In this document: in pieces, positions 15,340 through 23,133 of the stretch | Position numbering within the stretch: the stretch's first letter is position 1 | How the letters are laid out: the number at the start of each line of letters is the position of its first letter | IMG/VR virus record: IMGVR_UViG_3300023049_000335 | Span: 1 to 24,539 of that record | Length of the DNA stretch: 24,539 bases | Reading direction: 5' to 3' (one strand) | Origin: a virus | The notes under the pieces: generated by a model | Seen by the model: the letters and a program-made list of their open reading frames with translations, nothing else | Database searches by the model: none | Told to the model about the DNA's origin: nothing | Program-made: the position numbers and the translations under genes

Positions 15340-15369
15340 TTAATACGTTCGAGAATCCTAATACGACAA
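15340..15369 (-). promoter_or_regulatory. Weak sigma70-like promoter upstream of the helicase
   Basis: On the minus strand TTGTCG (15369-15364) and TATTAA (15345-15340) are separated by 18 nt, each matching 4 of 6 consensus bases. The site lies between the hairpin after the reductase gene and the helicase start, about 33 nt before the ATG. It is plausible from position but weak by sequence. Confidence 0.25.
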
Positions 15370-15406
15370 GACCCCTGATAGAATAAATTTTATTCTACAG
15401 GGGTCT
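15369..15406 (-). terminator. Long hairpin between the reductase and helicase genes
   Basis: An almost perfect inverted repeat: nine pairs AGACCCCTG/CAGGGGTCT, one unpaired A (15378), then about nine more pairs TAGAATAAA/TTTATTCTA with a minimal loop at 15388. On the minus strand it lies 28 nt after the reductase stop. It is followed by TTGTCGTATT rather than a clean U-run, so it may act as a terminator, an RNA-processing site or a 3'-end stabiliser. It is in the longest non-coding gap of the window (15308-15433). Confidence 0.65.
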
Positions 15407-15433
15407 GTCTGCTCAATTATCAAAAACGGTGTG

Positions 15434-18400
15434 TCAGTTCAACACGCATTTGTCAGAATCACAATATTTCTCACCAACGGCTTCTTCAACCAACTGAGAC
15501 ATATCAATCTCTTTCAAACCAGCAAGATAATCCCTCACTTCTTCACGATCAGCAGCTTCATAAGGAGCTTGTACGTACCCATGGTTCGTCTTCGGCAGGA
15601 AACTCACTGCCTTGATTCGATCCTCGTAATGAGACAGAATCGTGGGAATGTCTTTGGCTTCATCCGGATCGAACTTGATCGTCACGCTAACGGCATTGTC
15701 AGCCCAGTAGTATTGCATTGAAGCAACATTGTCCATCTGTTCCCAGATCGAAACATCGGCTACTGGACGGACGCCCTCATCTTCGACACCGAACTTGACA
15801 ACGATAGTATTGTCCGGATCAGTAACAGAAGGCTCAATGTGATAACCCGCTTCTGCAAGGATACCAACCAGCGAGTGATTCTTATTAATACGCATTCGAC
15901 GCCAGTATGACCGGGCCTCAGGAAAGTGAACACCAGGAGCCACACCAGCCAGTAGGCTGACTGTGCCAGACGGCTTGACACTGGTGACTTTGACTGATTC
16001 TCGACAGGTGAGCCATTCACTGTAAATGTTATCCCATCTTCGGATTTCGCTGTAGGCAGCATCGCAGAAATTCTGCAGGTATCTACGTCGCCCGAACTTC
16101 TCCATCGCCTGGACAATACCTGATTGGCTCAAGCCAATCCGGCGATTACGAAGCATAACGCGGTTGGTGCGGTTATTGTGAGTCGGCAAGAGCGTGACCG
16201 TTTTGCCGTACAAGTAAGCGTACTTGATGGTCCGCATGTAATCGTCTTCATTGTCATGCTTCGACGGGAAAGTCTCGACAAGATTACACAATTCGTACGA
16301 TTCGAGGGTCTGTTCTACGCATTGTCCAACTTGATAACCATTAACAACAACTTGATTGGTTTCTGGTTCAGTCAAGCAGTAAACTGGTTGCCAACCAATT
16401 GATTCGATCGATTCGATGTTAACATATCTACCAGTATTAGAATTATTTGAACCACGATGACTTTGTAACCATTGAACGGCTTTTGCAGATTTCCAATCTT
16501 GAATAAATCCGATATCATCTAAGAATTTAGAAGTTTGTTTTATACCAGAAACAATTAACTCCCAACCTGGCTTACAATTATATTCTTTAAGACCACCTTT
16601 ACCATCATTCATTTTCAATTTGCGTTCATTGTGTCGAAACTGAACAGTGGACGCAATACCAAGTTGATTGAGCAAAAGACGACATTCACGCAACAAAGAA
16701 TCATTTACTTGCCAAATTCTAATAGAAATAGAATTCTTAGTTAAATTGACATAGCCATCTGCAGAAGCTAAACCACGAAGGAATGCACAAAGTGTGGCTT
16801 TCGTGCCGTTTAAAACGCTAAAGGGCACTTGGTGTTTATTTCCACAGATAACACCATCTTCGGCTAAAAGACGACCTAAAACATTTGAACCAATTCTAGT
16901 CTCTTGATGATCAAATGAAGAACCCGAAAAATCTCTTTCCCAACCGGCATACTCTGGCTGAACATTTTTAGATTTACTATGAGTTTCAAACAATTGTAAC
17001 ATCAATCCACGCAAACGTGGCAAAACATCAACAGAATCTTCATCATAAACAGTACATTCTGCTCTTGTTTGGCCAGATGATCGTGGGCTTAAAGACCCAT
17101 CGCCAATACACCATCCAGAAAGCTCAGAATAAACAGGATCATGAAATGTGCCGAAATGAACTTGCTGATTTAAAGGTATCAATTGACCAATTTGCAAATT
17201 GGCCAATTTGCATCGCTGCTCATCAAAAAACGTTTTCTTTTTCCCGCCACCAATTCTACGCACAGTACGATTAAGAACTATAAATTCATGAGTTTCTGTG
17301 GCATCAATCCATGAACCATCATTGAATTTAACTCTAAAAACTTCTTGGTTGTCACCAGTTTTATAAATTTTAGTGGCTTTAGAAATTCCATTGTTATTAA
17401 TAATAGATTGGCTACCATATTTATCTAGCATGTCGGCATCAAAACCATCAAACAACAATGCTCCTTGTTCTTTCCACAAATTCTCAATGTTTTTGTAACC
17501 AGAATCTGTAAACAAATTTCCAGAACCAGCAAAGCATGGGTTGCTCCCCATCACACGACCATCAATCCCAGGCTGAAAACCGTCTTTCATGCGGCCATAA
17601 TCCCGCATGTTATCAAGCCAGATGTAACCGGGTTCGCCGTTAGCAGCTGTTTGCTGGCCAACGTCAGTGTAGTCCATGCCGATTTCGCTGAACACTGAAT
17701 TGTTTGAAGCCCAGCGACGATCGTTGCAAGCGTTCCAGACGTCAATTGCTCTATCGAGCTTATCGCTCTGGATATCGCATCCAGTGAAGTCTTCAACGGT
17801 CGCTGAGTAACGGTTTTTGCCATAAAGGTCGCCAGTGACCTTGTAGAATTTCTCGGTTTCTTCGCCGCTCAGATCTCGAACGGGGTTCTTCATCGAGCGA
17901 TATTCAATATCGCCAGGGAAACCAAATGCGATCTCAGCACTTCGTCGGACGTTACCCGCGACGACGCATTTGCCGACCATGTTCATCAGATCGGTAATAT
18001 CAACGCTGTTCATGCGTCGACCGACCATTTTGCCGAAGAAATCATCGACACGGAACAATAGTTTTTCGAGTTCACCGGGGCCTGATGCTTCGCCGCCGAA
18101 TCCTTTAATAGGTGTTCCGTTGGGTCGGATTTCACTGAAGTCGTAGGTGAATCTGCCGTACTCGGGATGTAGTGTGTAGGAGTGCACCAGATCGATGAAT
18201 GCCAAGACCCATCCTTCTCGGCTGTCGTCGATGATGTATTTGGTTCGTCTGTCGACGGGTTTGCGAACCATTACTACGTCGGCTCCCTTTGTGTCAAATC
18301 CGATGCCGACGCCCAACATGAGCATGTCCATTGCGAAAGCAAAGGGTTGGGCCGGGTCTTCGTGGAAGTCTTGGTTCGTGCTGACGAATCCGCAGTTACC

Positions 18401-19885
18401 AGTAAGAATATTACCAGCCAATGTGAAACAATAAGTTTCAGGAACTTGAGGACAAAAGACTTCTTCTGTTCTACAAGTGGATTCCACAGAATCGACATAC
18501 CATGACTGATATGTGGAGATCTTCTTCCGACTTGCACTAATTCGAATTTCGAATCTTTCACGATGATCATCGATCAAGAAAAATTCTGGATTAAGGTACT
18601 CGGCCATCAAAGTAAGACGATATCCAATAAATTTCTTAACTTGTCCATCTTTTTTGATTGTCTGCAGACCTTGTGAGATCTCGAACGTCCCAATTCCAAG
18701 AATAGCACAAACAGATTGAACAAGTTCCAAATTTTGCCGTTCAGATGATGCAATTCTGACAGTCCCCTTGTCGGTGACGTCTCCATCAGCTGCAAAATAT
18801 CCGCACAAGAAACCGTAAAGGTAAGTCAACGATTCGTTTAAATCTGGAGCCCTTCTAAAAGCTCTCGGGAGATCAGCAACACGTATCGCACCGTGTTCAC
18901 CCCTTTCTGGGGCTTCAGTGCGATGGGACGCAAGGAAAAACCTTTCTAGCTGTGCGTCTTTGGGTTTGCATAAATACAAATATGTTCCATGACTTTCATT
19001 ATCCGATCCGGTTGTGCCATCGCCGAAACAGACACCATGAGCGATACCAAACGCACTTGGTCGTAAATTGGAATTATTAATTCCTTGACCAAAATTCATT
19101 GACAACCGAAGACCATCTTTCAACTCTTCAGTGGTACATTCACGAGTACAAGTATTATTCGAATCATCGGCAGCACCAACTGTGGCGAATTTTCGTGATT
19201 TAGAATGAACAAACCAACGGTGATCTGGAGTGGCATGAATAACTTTACGCCATCGACCACGACGGAGCACAACTTTAGTAAGTTGTTGTTCTCCAAAGCT
19301 TTTGATTTTCGCATCGACCCATTTGCCACCAGAAGTCAAAATCTTTTGTGTGGTGTTGACGCAATCGCCAAGCTTTTTGATCCCTTCTCTTGTGATAAAT
19401 TCTGTCTCGTGTGCGAAACAATTATTTAATCCTGCTCCGCCTGCTCGCCACATGAATGGTGTGCCCATGACCCAAAGGCCGCGTCCGGGCGGGACGAATT
19501 TGAAGTCCCAGATGCGTTGGAACATTTCTTGTGCTGAGTCTTGTGCTCGCATCCTGTCCCATGGGAGGTTGAATCGGTGGCAGTGTCGGCGTTGGATTTC
19601 GAATGTTCCGTCGACGACTCGATTGATTGTTTCCCAGAAGTGTTCTTTGCCGCCGTTTTCTTTCAGCCTTGAATAGGTGCGATAATAGGTGACTTCGCCT
19701 AGTCCGTTGTATCCAAATTCAGGGTCTCGTCCCTTGAATCCGTTGAGGAATGAGTCGTTGAGGCCGAATTCCTCGTCTGGCCCCGCTGTGAATCCGTAGC
19801 TGTCTACTACGTTCCTTACTATGCGGGTTGAATTGTGTACTGTGTCGTTACTGTGAAAATTGGGATCTGACAAAAGACCGGACAT
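15434..19885 (-). CDS. nrdJ: Class II (adenosylcobalamin-dependent) ribonucleoside-triphosphate reductase with two inteins
   Basis: The 1483-residue precursor yields a 736-residue enzyme after loss of inteins of 342 and 405 residues. Lactobacillus leichmannii RTPR has 739. The single-chain enzyme makes dNTPs from NTPs using a B12-generated thiyl radical. Diagnostic segments are VPPGRGLWVMGT (131-142), NNC/GFVST with the first redox Cys (L. leichmannii C119), and NPC-V-E with the radical Cys (C408) and Glu (E410). ESYELC follows, with the second redox Cys exactly 11 residues on (C419). The C-terminal pair C1475/C1480 has the same spacing as C731/C736. All catalytic residues appear present. The ATG at 19885 has GGAGAG 7 nt upstream, and the gene starts 4 nt after the preceding gene. 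It would supply precursors for phage DNA synthesis and depends on host cobalamin. Confidence 0.93.
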   Translation of the reverse strand: MSGLLSDPNFHSNDTVHNSTRIVRNVVDSYGFTAGPDEEFGLNDSFLNGFKGRDPEFGYNGLGEVTYYRTYSRLKENGGKEHFWETINRVVDGTFEIQRRHCHRFNLPWDRMRAQDSAQEMFQRIWDFKFVPPGRGLWVMGTPFMWRAGGAGLNNCFAHETEFITREGIKKLGDCVNTTQKILTSGGKWVDAKIKSFGEQQLTKVVLRRGRWRKVIHATPDHRWFVHSKSRKFATVGAADDSNNTCTRECTTEELKDGLRLSMNFGQGINNSNLRPSAFGIAHGVCFGDGTTGSDNESHGTYLYLCKPKDAQLERFFLASHRTEAPERGEHGAIRVADLPRAFRRAPDLNESLTYLYGFLCGYFAADGDVTDKGTVRIASSERQNLELVQSVCAILGIGTFEISQGLQTIKKDGQVKKFIGYRLTLMAEYLNPEFFLIDDHRERFEIRISASRKKISTYQSWYVDSVESTCRTEEVFCPQVPETYCFTLAGNILTGNCGFVSTNQDFHEDPAQPFAFAMDMLMLGVGIGFDTKGADVVMVRKPVDRRTKYIIDDSREGWVLAFIDLVHSYTLHPEYGRFTYDFSEIRPNGTPIKGFGGEASGPGELEKLLFRVDDFFGKMVGRRMNSVDITDLMNMVGKCVVAGNVRRSAEIAFGFPGDIEYRSMKNPVRDLSGEETEKFYKVTGDLYGKNRYSATVEDFTGCDIQSDKLDRAIDVWNACNDRRWASNNSVFSEIGMDYTDVGQQTAANGEPGYIWLDNMRDYGRMKDGFQPGIDGRVMGSNPCFAGSGNLFTDSGYKNIENLWKEQGALLFDGFDADMLDKYGSQSIINNNGISKATKIYKTGDNQEVFRVKFNDGSWIDATETHEFIVLNRTVRRIGGGKKKTFFDEQRCKLANLQIGQLIPLNQQVHFGTFHDPVYSELSGWCIGDGSLSPRSSGQTRAECTVYDEDSVDVLPRLRGLMLQLFETHSKSKNVQPEYAGWERDFSGSSFDHQETRIGSNVLGRLLAEDGVICGNKHQVPFSVLNGTKATLCAFLRGLASADGYVNLTKNSISIRIWQVNDSLLRECRLLLNQLGIASTVQFRHNERKLKMNDGKGGLKEYNCKPGWELIVSGIKQTSKFLDDIGFIQDWKSAKAVQWLQSHRGSNNSNTGRYVNIESIESIGWQPVYCLTEPETNQVVVNGYQVGQCVEQTLESYELCNLVETFPSKHDNEDDYMRTIKYAYLYGKTVTLLPTHNNRTNRVMLRNRRIGLSQSGIVQAMEKFGRRRYLQNFCDAAYSEIRRWDNIYSEWLTCRESVKVTSVKPSGTVSLLAGVAPGVHFPEARSYWRRMRINKNHSLVGILAEAGYHIEPSVTDPDNTIVVKFGVEDEGVRPVADVSIWEQMDNVASMQYYWADNAVSVTIKFDPDEAKDIPTILSHYEDRIKAVSFLPKTNHGYVQAPYEAADREEVRDYLAGLKEIDMSQLVEEAVGEKYCDSDKCVLN
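16322..17536 (-). mobile_element. Intein 2 of the reductase (LAGLIDADG, ends in Gln)
   Basis: A 405-residue intein (precursor 784-1188) inserted between NP and the radical-site Cys. It starts CFAGSGNLF, has block B ATETHEF, LAGLIDADG motifs GWCIGDG (Asp929) and FLRGLASADG (Asp1043), and ends VNGYQVGQ before Cys. The last residue is Gln instead of Asn and the one before is Gly instead of His, both non-standard. The boundary is fixed by restoring NPC-V-E and the exact C408-C419 spacing. The endonuclease motifs keep both acidic residues. The DNA is more AT-rich than the exteins. Confidence 0.92.
17187..17212. repeat. Overlapping 16-bp palindromes inside reductase intein 2
   Basis: The 26-nt stretch is CCAATTTG-CAAATTGG-CCAATTTG-CA. 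This makes two perfect 16-bp palindromes, at 17187-17202 and 17195-17210, that share their middle eight bases. It lies in coding DNA for ANLQIGQ, between block B and the first LAGLIDADG motif. Whether it binds anything is unknown, and it may be coding coincidence. Confidence 0.5.
18395..19420 (-). mobile_element. Intein 1 of the reductase (LAGLIDADG)
   Basis: A 342-residue intein (precursor 156-497) inserted between GLNN and the first redox Cys. It starts CFAHETEF, has block B ATPDHRWF, LAGLIDADG motifs HGVCFGDG (Asp289) and CGYFAADG (Asp367), and ends AGNILTGN before Cys. The terminal Asn is normal but the preceding residue is Gly rather than the usual His. The boundary restores NNCGFVST, which matches the family. 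Both endonuclease Asp residues are present. Confidence 0.92.
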
Positions 19886-19889
19886 AAAA

Positions 19890-20525
19890 CTACTCTCCGA
19901 GGATCTGCTTAATTGAGGAAGATTGTGCTTTGAACTTGTAGTGCGTCATGTAATGCAACGCGGCATTGCTGGCACAGAACTTGCGTTCGTCGGGATGGTG
20001 GTGAGCAATGACATTAAGAGCTTCGCGGCATACTGAAGAGAACGCAATGTAGGCTTTGCTCAGTTGCCCTTGTTGAAAATACACGATGATATTTGGGAGA
20101 GCACCTGCTTTATGCCTTCGAAGCAAATGAGTCAACTGACTCTGTGCGTCGGTGCCACATGTTGCCTTGAACCATTCGTGTATTTGATGGAATTCAACTT
20201 GTAGCTCATCAATGCTCGTCTGTTGCCGTTGAAGTTCGTCATAACAGAAGTCTAGCATGTCAGCTTTGACGACATTCTGGAGACTTTGCTGCCTGGGCGG
20301 CAATCGGCTAATTCGATGGGCTGCGATACGTATGTATGCGTCGATCTCGTCAGAAGTGAAGTCCCATTCAACGAACTTCTTGGTCAGTTTTTGTACGTGT
20401 TTCCAGATGTAGCTAAGTTTTAAAGGCGTGCCTTTCGCTGGACGCAGTGGCAATCCAACATTGGTAAAGTGTCTTTGACAGATTTCATAAACTTCATCCG
20501 AATTCAAAGAAAGAGTCTCTAACAT
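19890..20525 (-). CDS. Hypothetical protein, helical (211 aa)
   Basis: Not recognised. The sequence is soluble and mostly helical in character, with no signal peptide, membrane segment or clear catalytic motif. There are two His/Cys-rich spots (HHHPDERKFC near 175-184 and a later HYMTHY) but no complete metal-binding pattern. It ends 4 nt before the reductase start, so it is probably co-transcribed with it. Its ATG is on the same CATG palindrome as the start of the divergent plus-strand gene, and its own ribosome site is weak. A link to nucleotide metabolism is suggested only by position. Confidence 0.7.
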   Translation of the reverse strand: MLETLSLNSDEVYEICQRHFTNVGLPLRPAKGTPLKLSYIWKHVQKLTKKFVEWDFTSDEIDAYIRIAAHRISRLPPRQQSLQNVVKADMLDFCYDELQRQQTSIDELQVEFHQIHEWFKATCGTDAQSQLTHLLRRHKAGALPNIIVYFQQGQLSKAYIAFSSVCREALNVIAHHHPDERKFCASNAALHYMTHYKFKAQSSSIKQILGE

Positions 20526-20817
20526 GTCAGATAATGCGTCCCAAGAGCCGATTGACGAAAATTTCGCTTCTAAGATAGAACAACACGAAGCGAATCAACC
20601 AGAAAACACCTTTGATGAGCGAATGGTCGAACTAATGACCACGATCAAGGAGAACGTTCCGGGCGAATGCGATGCTGTTATCATCATCAAACCCCACGAT
20701 GGCGATACCCCCATTGTATTCACACAGGGACACCCCTATGATACTGCAGCATTGGGGGCTCAATTCACTCGGCAGATGAAACAACAACTACTAGCCGAAC
20801 TCGATACTGAGCGTTAA
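20524..20817 (+). CDS. Hypothetical small acidic protein, the only plus-strand gene (97 aa)
   Basis: Not recognised. The first 30 residues are polar and acidic. The rest reads like a small alpha/beta domain (MVELMTTIKENVPGE, DAVIIIKPHDGDTPIVFTQG, then a C-terminal helix). I accept it because no minus-strand ORF covers the interval, the composition is protein-like, and its ends fit the neighbours exactly. Its ATG shares a CATG with the divergent minus-strand gene, and its TAA overlaps the TAA of the convergent gene (TTAA). The ribosome site is a weak AAAGAAAGAG. Any promoter must lie inside the 211-aa gene on the other strand. Long minus-strand transcripts would be antisense to it. Confidence 0.65.
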   Translation: MSDNASQEPIDENFASKIEQHEANQPENTFDERMVELMTTIKENVPGECDAVIIIKPHDGDTPIVFTQGHPYDTAALGAQFTRQMKQQLLAELDTER

Positions 20818-21182
20818 GAAGATAGAGGTTCCGAAATAAGAAGATCAATTGATTTCTTGGTCTTCTTATTCACTTGCGGATACGCCGCGATCAAAGCCTT
20901 AACCACTGGATTCTGTTCATCAAGAATGATTTTCTTGATTTGAACCTGTGCGTCACCGATCATAATGACGTACATCCCTTCAGCTTCGTCCAATTGTAAA
21001 TGCTCTTTAACATTAGATGAGACTTTCTCAATAGCCTCATCTTTATTAGCTATACCATCGCTGATTTGTAGATCAGCGAAAGTATCAACGGCCTGGATGA
21101 GCTTTTCGAAGTTGTTATAAGTATAACTGAATTTATCTTGATCGAAATGAACATTCCAGAGTATAACTGATTTTTCAGACAT
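20814..21182 (-). CDS. Hypothetical protein (122 aa)
   Basis: Not recognised. A soluble acidic-basic mixed protein with predicted strands at the start (SVILWNVHFD) and in the middle (GMYVIMIGDAQVQIKKIIL) and a lysine-rich C-terminus (VNKKTKKSIDLLI). No motif is visible. The ATG overlaps the last 8 nt of the cupin gene, so the two are probably translated from one message. The TAA overlaps the stop of the convergent plus-strand gene. Confidence 0.7.
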   Translation of the reverse strand: MSEKSVILWNVHFDQDKFSYTYNNFEKLIQAVDTFADLQISDGIANKDEAIEKVSSNVKEHLQLDEAEGMYVIMIGDAQVQIKKIILDEQNPVVKALIAAYPQVNKKTKKSIDLLISEPLSS

Positions 21183-21534
21183 TGTGTCGCACTATATCAA
21201 AGACGGGTTTGGACCAATACAATTCCATTATGACTCCGTCCTCTAAAACTTGAAACTGATGAATTACACCAGGATGAATGGTGGCACGCTCACCGGAGAC
21301 AAGATCCACAAAGCGATCAGGATTAATTAAATCATCTTCGTGGAAATGATTGATCCGAATCTTTCCCGAGATTACTATAATCTCATTGTAATCACGTGCA
21401 TGATGATGCACACTACATTTACCATCGCCATCGCCCTTCACTATAAATCCCTGCCAGACCATCACACCATTGTAAGAACCGAGATATGCCGATTTGCCCC
21501 AGTTCTTGACTTGATAATCTAGCGGATCGTTCAT
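21175..21534 (-). CDS. Small single-domain cupin
   Basis: A 119-residue protein with both cupin motifs. Motif 1 has HHH at 43-45, Glu51 and Gly57. Motif 2 has HPGVIH at 87-92 with the last metal-ligand His. These fit a metal-binding beta-barrel of the small cupin type. Such proteins include isomerases, dioxygenases and non-enzymatic sugar- or ligand-binding proteins, and the substrate cannot be told from sequence. It overlaps the gp6-like gene by ATGA and the next gene by 8 nt, so it belongs to the baseplate operon. A structural or sugar-binding role in the virion is possible but is inference. Confidence 0.8.
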   Translation of the reverse strand: MNDPLDYQVKNWGKSAYLGSYNGVMVWQGFIVKGDGDGKCSVHHHARDYNEIIVISGKIRINHFHEDDLINPDRFVDLVSGERATIHPGVIHQFQVLEDGVIMELYWSKPVFDIVRHNV

Positions 21535-23132
21535 AGCACAGCATTCCCAGGAGCGATGTTGTCGTAGAAAAAGTCAACTTTGCTGGTACCAAGAGTGATG
21601 ATCTCATTAACCCCAATGAAGTTGGGATCGCCATCTGCAAGTCTGCCACTAGCGATGATGTTCTTATTGGGTGACTTTAAATCTATGTACCTCACGCCTC
21701 CGATCTGCTCAATCGTCTCTATCAAATTAGAAATATACAATGGTTCTCCAAGATCGAAATTATCCAATGCAAAAAACCCAGTCAAAGCATCATTGACTTT
21801 ATTTTGGACAATCCGACCATCAACATTCCGATCCAACACGACAATCATCTCAAGATCAATAGCATGGATTATACCATCCTTAATCCGAATCTCATCAGTC
21901 ACAACATTCAAACTAGACAACGAACTGACGAGAGCTTCTTTCAATTGGACGGTTGCCGAAATCGGTAAACCATCATTACCAGCAGCAAGGACATAAAGAT
22001 CAACGATGTTCTTGTTGGGAGAAGTCTCCAAAATCACAGCAGACTTACCAATCTCACCATAAACCGGATGACTGAAGCTATTGGCGAAATGAGCATAATC
22101 ATTTGCTGTCACCACAACAGAATGTAAAGCATATGTGCTAGGGGCTCTCCGTTTAGCGTCCGCGACACTTTCGCGGTTCGTACCCCCGACGCTAGGTGAA
22201 ATGTTCCTAAAGTTCACGGAGAACGATCTCCCGTCCAGACGGATAGTACGGGGCTGATCGATAGCACCAGCTGCTATCCGTCCAGCTGTCCCGCCACCGG
22301 TCCGATACCTGATAACGATCTCAGAACCCGAAATTGGTGCTTTGCCGTTGAAATCATCTCCGAAAATGAAACGAGCAACGGGTTGGCCTTCAATAGTGGT
22401 AAAGAATTGAATCTCGACGACCTCATCTTGCGGGCCATAAATCTGAATCGGTTCTTGAATTACCCGCCAATTTCTAGTGACACCACCATAAGTGACCTCA
22501 ACATAAATTGGATCAGGCAGGATGCTATCGTCAAATAGATCGTATCGCTGGTTAGGCCCGCCTAGAGCGACCTCATTGAATTCAGCGACAAATTGACCTT
22601 GCACGCCCCAGGCCACAACACCACGCTTACCGGCTGGGATGACAATATTACTGGTCCAATCACCCGGTCCCTTATAAACTTCGTAGAACAGCTCAGATCC
22701 ATCTGGTCCAATGGTAGAAACCAATGATCCAGGCGGAATTAGTACATCAGTGAATACTGGACGGTCGACCGTGACTTCCATTTCGACTGTGGCGGGAGTT
22801 TGACGACGAATCCGTTGACCAATCAATTGCAAGTGATTTTCAACGGCCTCTTCAGTCACAGCTGTTGGTAAGAATGCCTCATTAGCCATTAAATCAGTAC
22901 GTAGTGACAATTTGTCAGTCAACGCAGCTATGATATCCATCAATATGACGAAACCATTGCTGGCTACGAAATCATTGAAGTCATCTGGGTAGTAGGTCCG
23001 GACGTACTCGATAAGGGATTGCCGAGCGGTGTCGTAGTCTAATGCTGAAAAGTCTAGTTGTCTCAGATTAGAAGAGGGCAACTCAACAGCGAAACTTCGT
23101 GGTTCAGTTGGGATGTTGATTTCTGTTGTCAT
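21531..23132 (-). CDS. 6: Baseplate wedge protein, T4 gp6-like (baseplate J family)
   Basis: A 533-residue protein typical of the gp6/baseplate J family. It starts with an extended arm, then LRQLDFSALDYDTARQSLIEYVR, a segment usual near the start of phage gp6 homologues. The DFNDFVASNGFVILMDIIAALTD region follows, with NEAFLPTAVTEEAV after it. A beta-rich middle is followed by the J-domain core (RESVADAKRRAPSTYALHSVVVTANDYA) and a C-terminal part with IETIEQIGGVRYIDL. In T4, gp6 forms the inner ring of the baseplate around the hub. It follows the gp25-like gene after a single base, with AGGA 6-7 nt before its ATG. T4 gp6 is about 660 residues, so this is a shorter version. Confidence 0.9.
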   Translation of the reverse strand: MTTEINIPTEPRSFAVELPSSNLRQLDFSALDYDTARQSLIEYVRTYYPDDFNDFVASNGFVILMDIIAALTDKLSLRTDLMANEAFLPTAVTEEAVENHLQLIGQRIRRQTPATVEMEVTVDRPVFTDVLIPPGSLVSTIGPDGSELFYEVYKGPGDWTSNIVIPAGKRGVVAWGVQGQFVAEFNEVALGGPNQRYDLFDDSILPDPIYVEVTYGGVTRNWRVIQEPIQIYGPQDEVVEIQFFTTIEGQPVARFIFGDDFNGKAPISGSEIVIRYRTGGGTAGRIAAGAIDQPRTIRLDGRSFSVNFRNISPSVGGTNRESVADAKRRAPSTYALHSVVVTANDYAHFANSFSHPVYGEIGKSAVILETSPNKNIVDLYVLAAGNDGLPISATVQLKEALVSSLSSLNVVTDEIRIKDGIIHAIDLEMIVVLDRNVDGRIVQNKVNDALTGFFALDNFDLGEPLYISNLIETIEQIGGVRYIDLKSPNKNIIASGRLADGDPNFIGVNEIITLGTSKVDFFYDNIAPGNAVL

Positions 23133-23133
23133 C

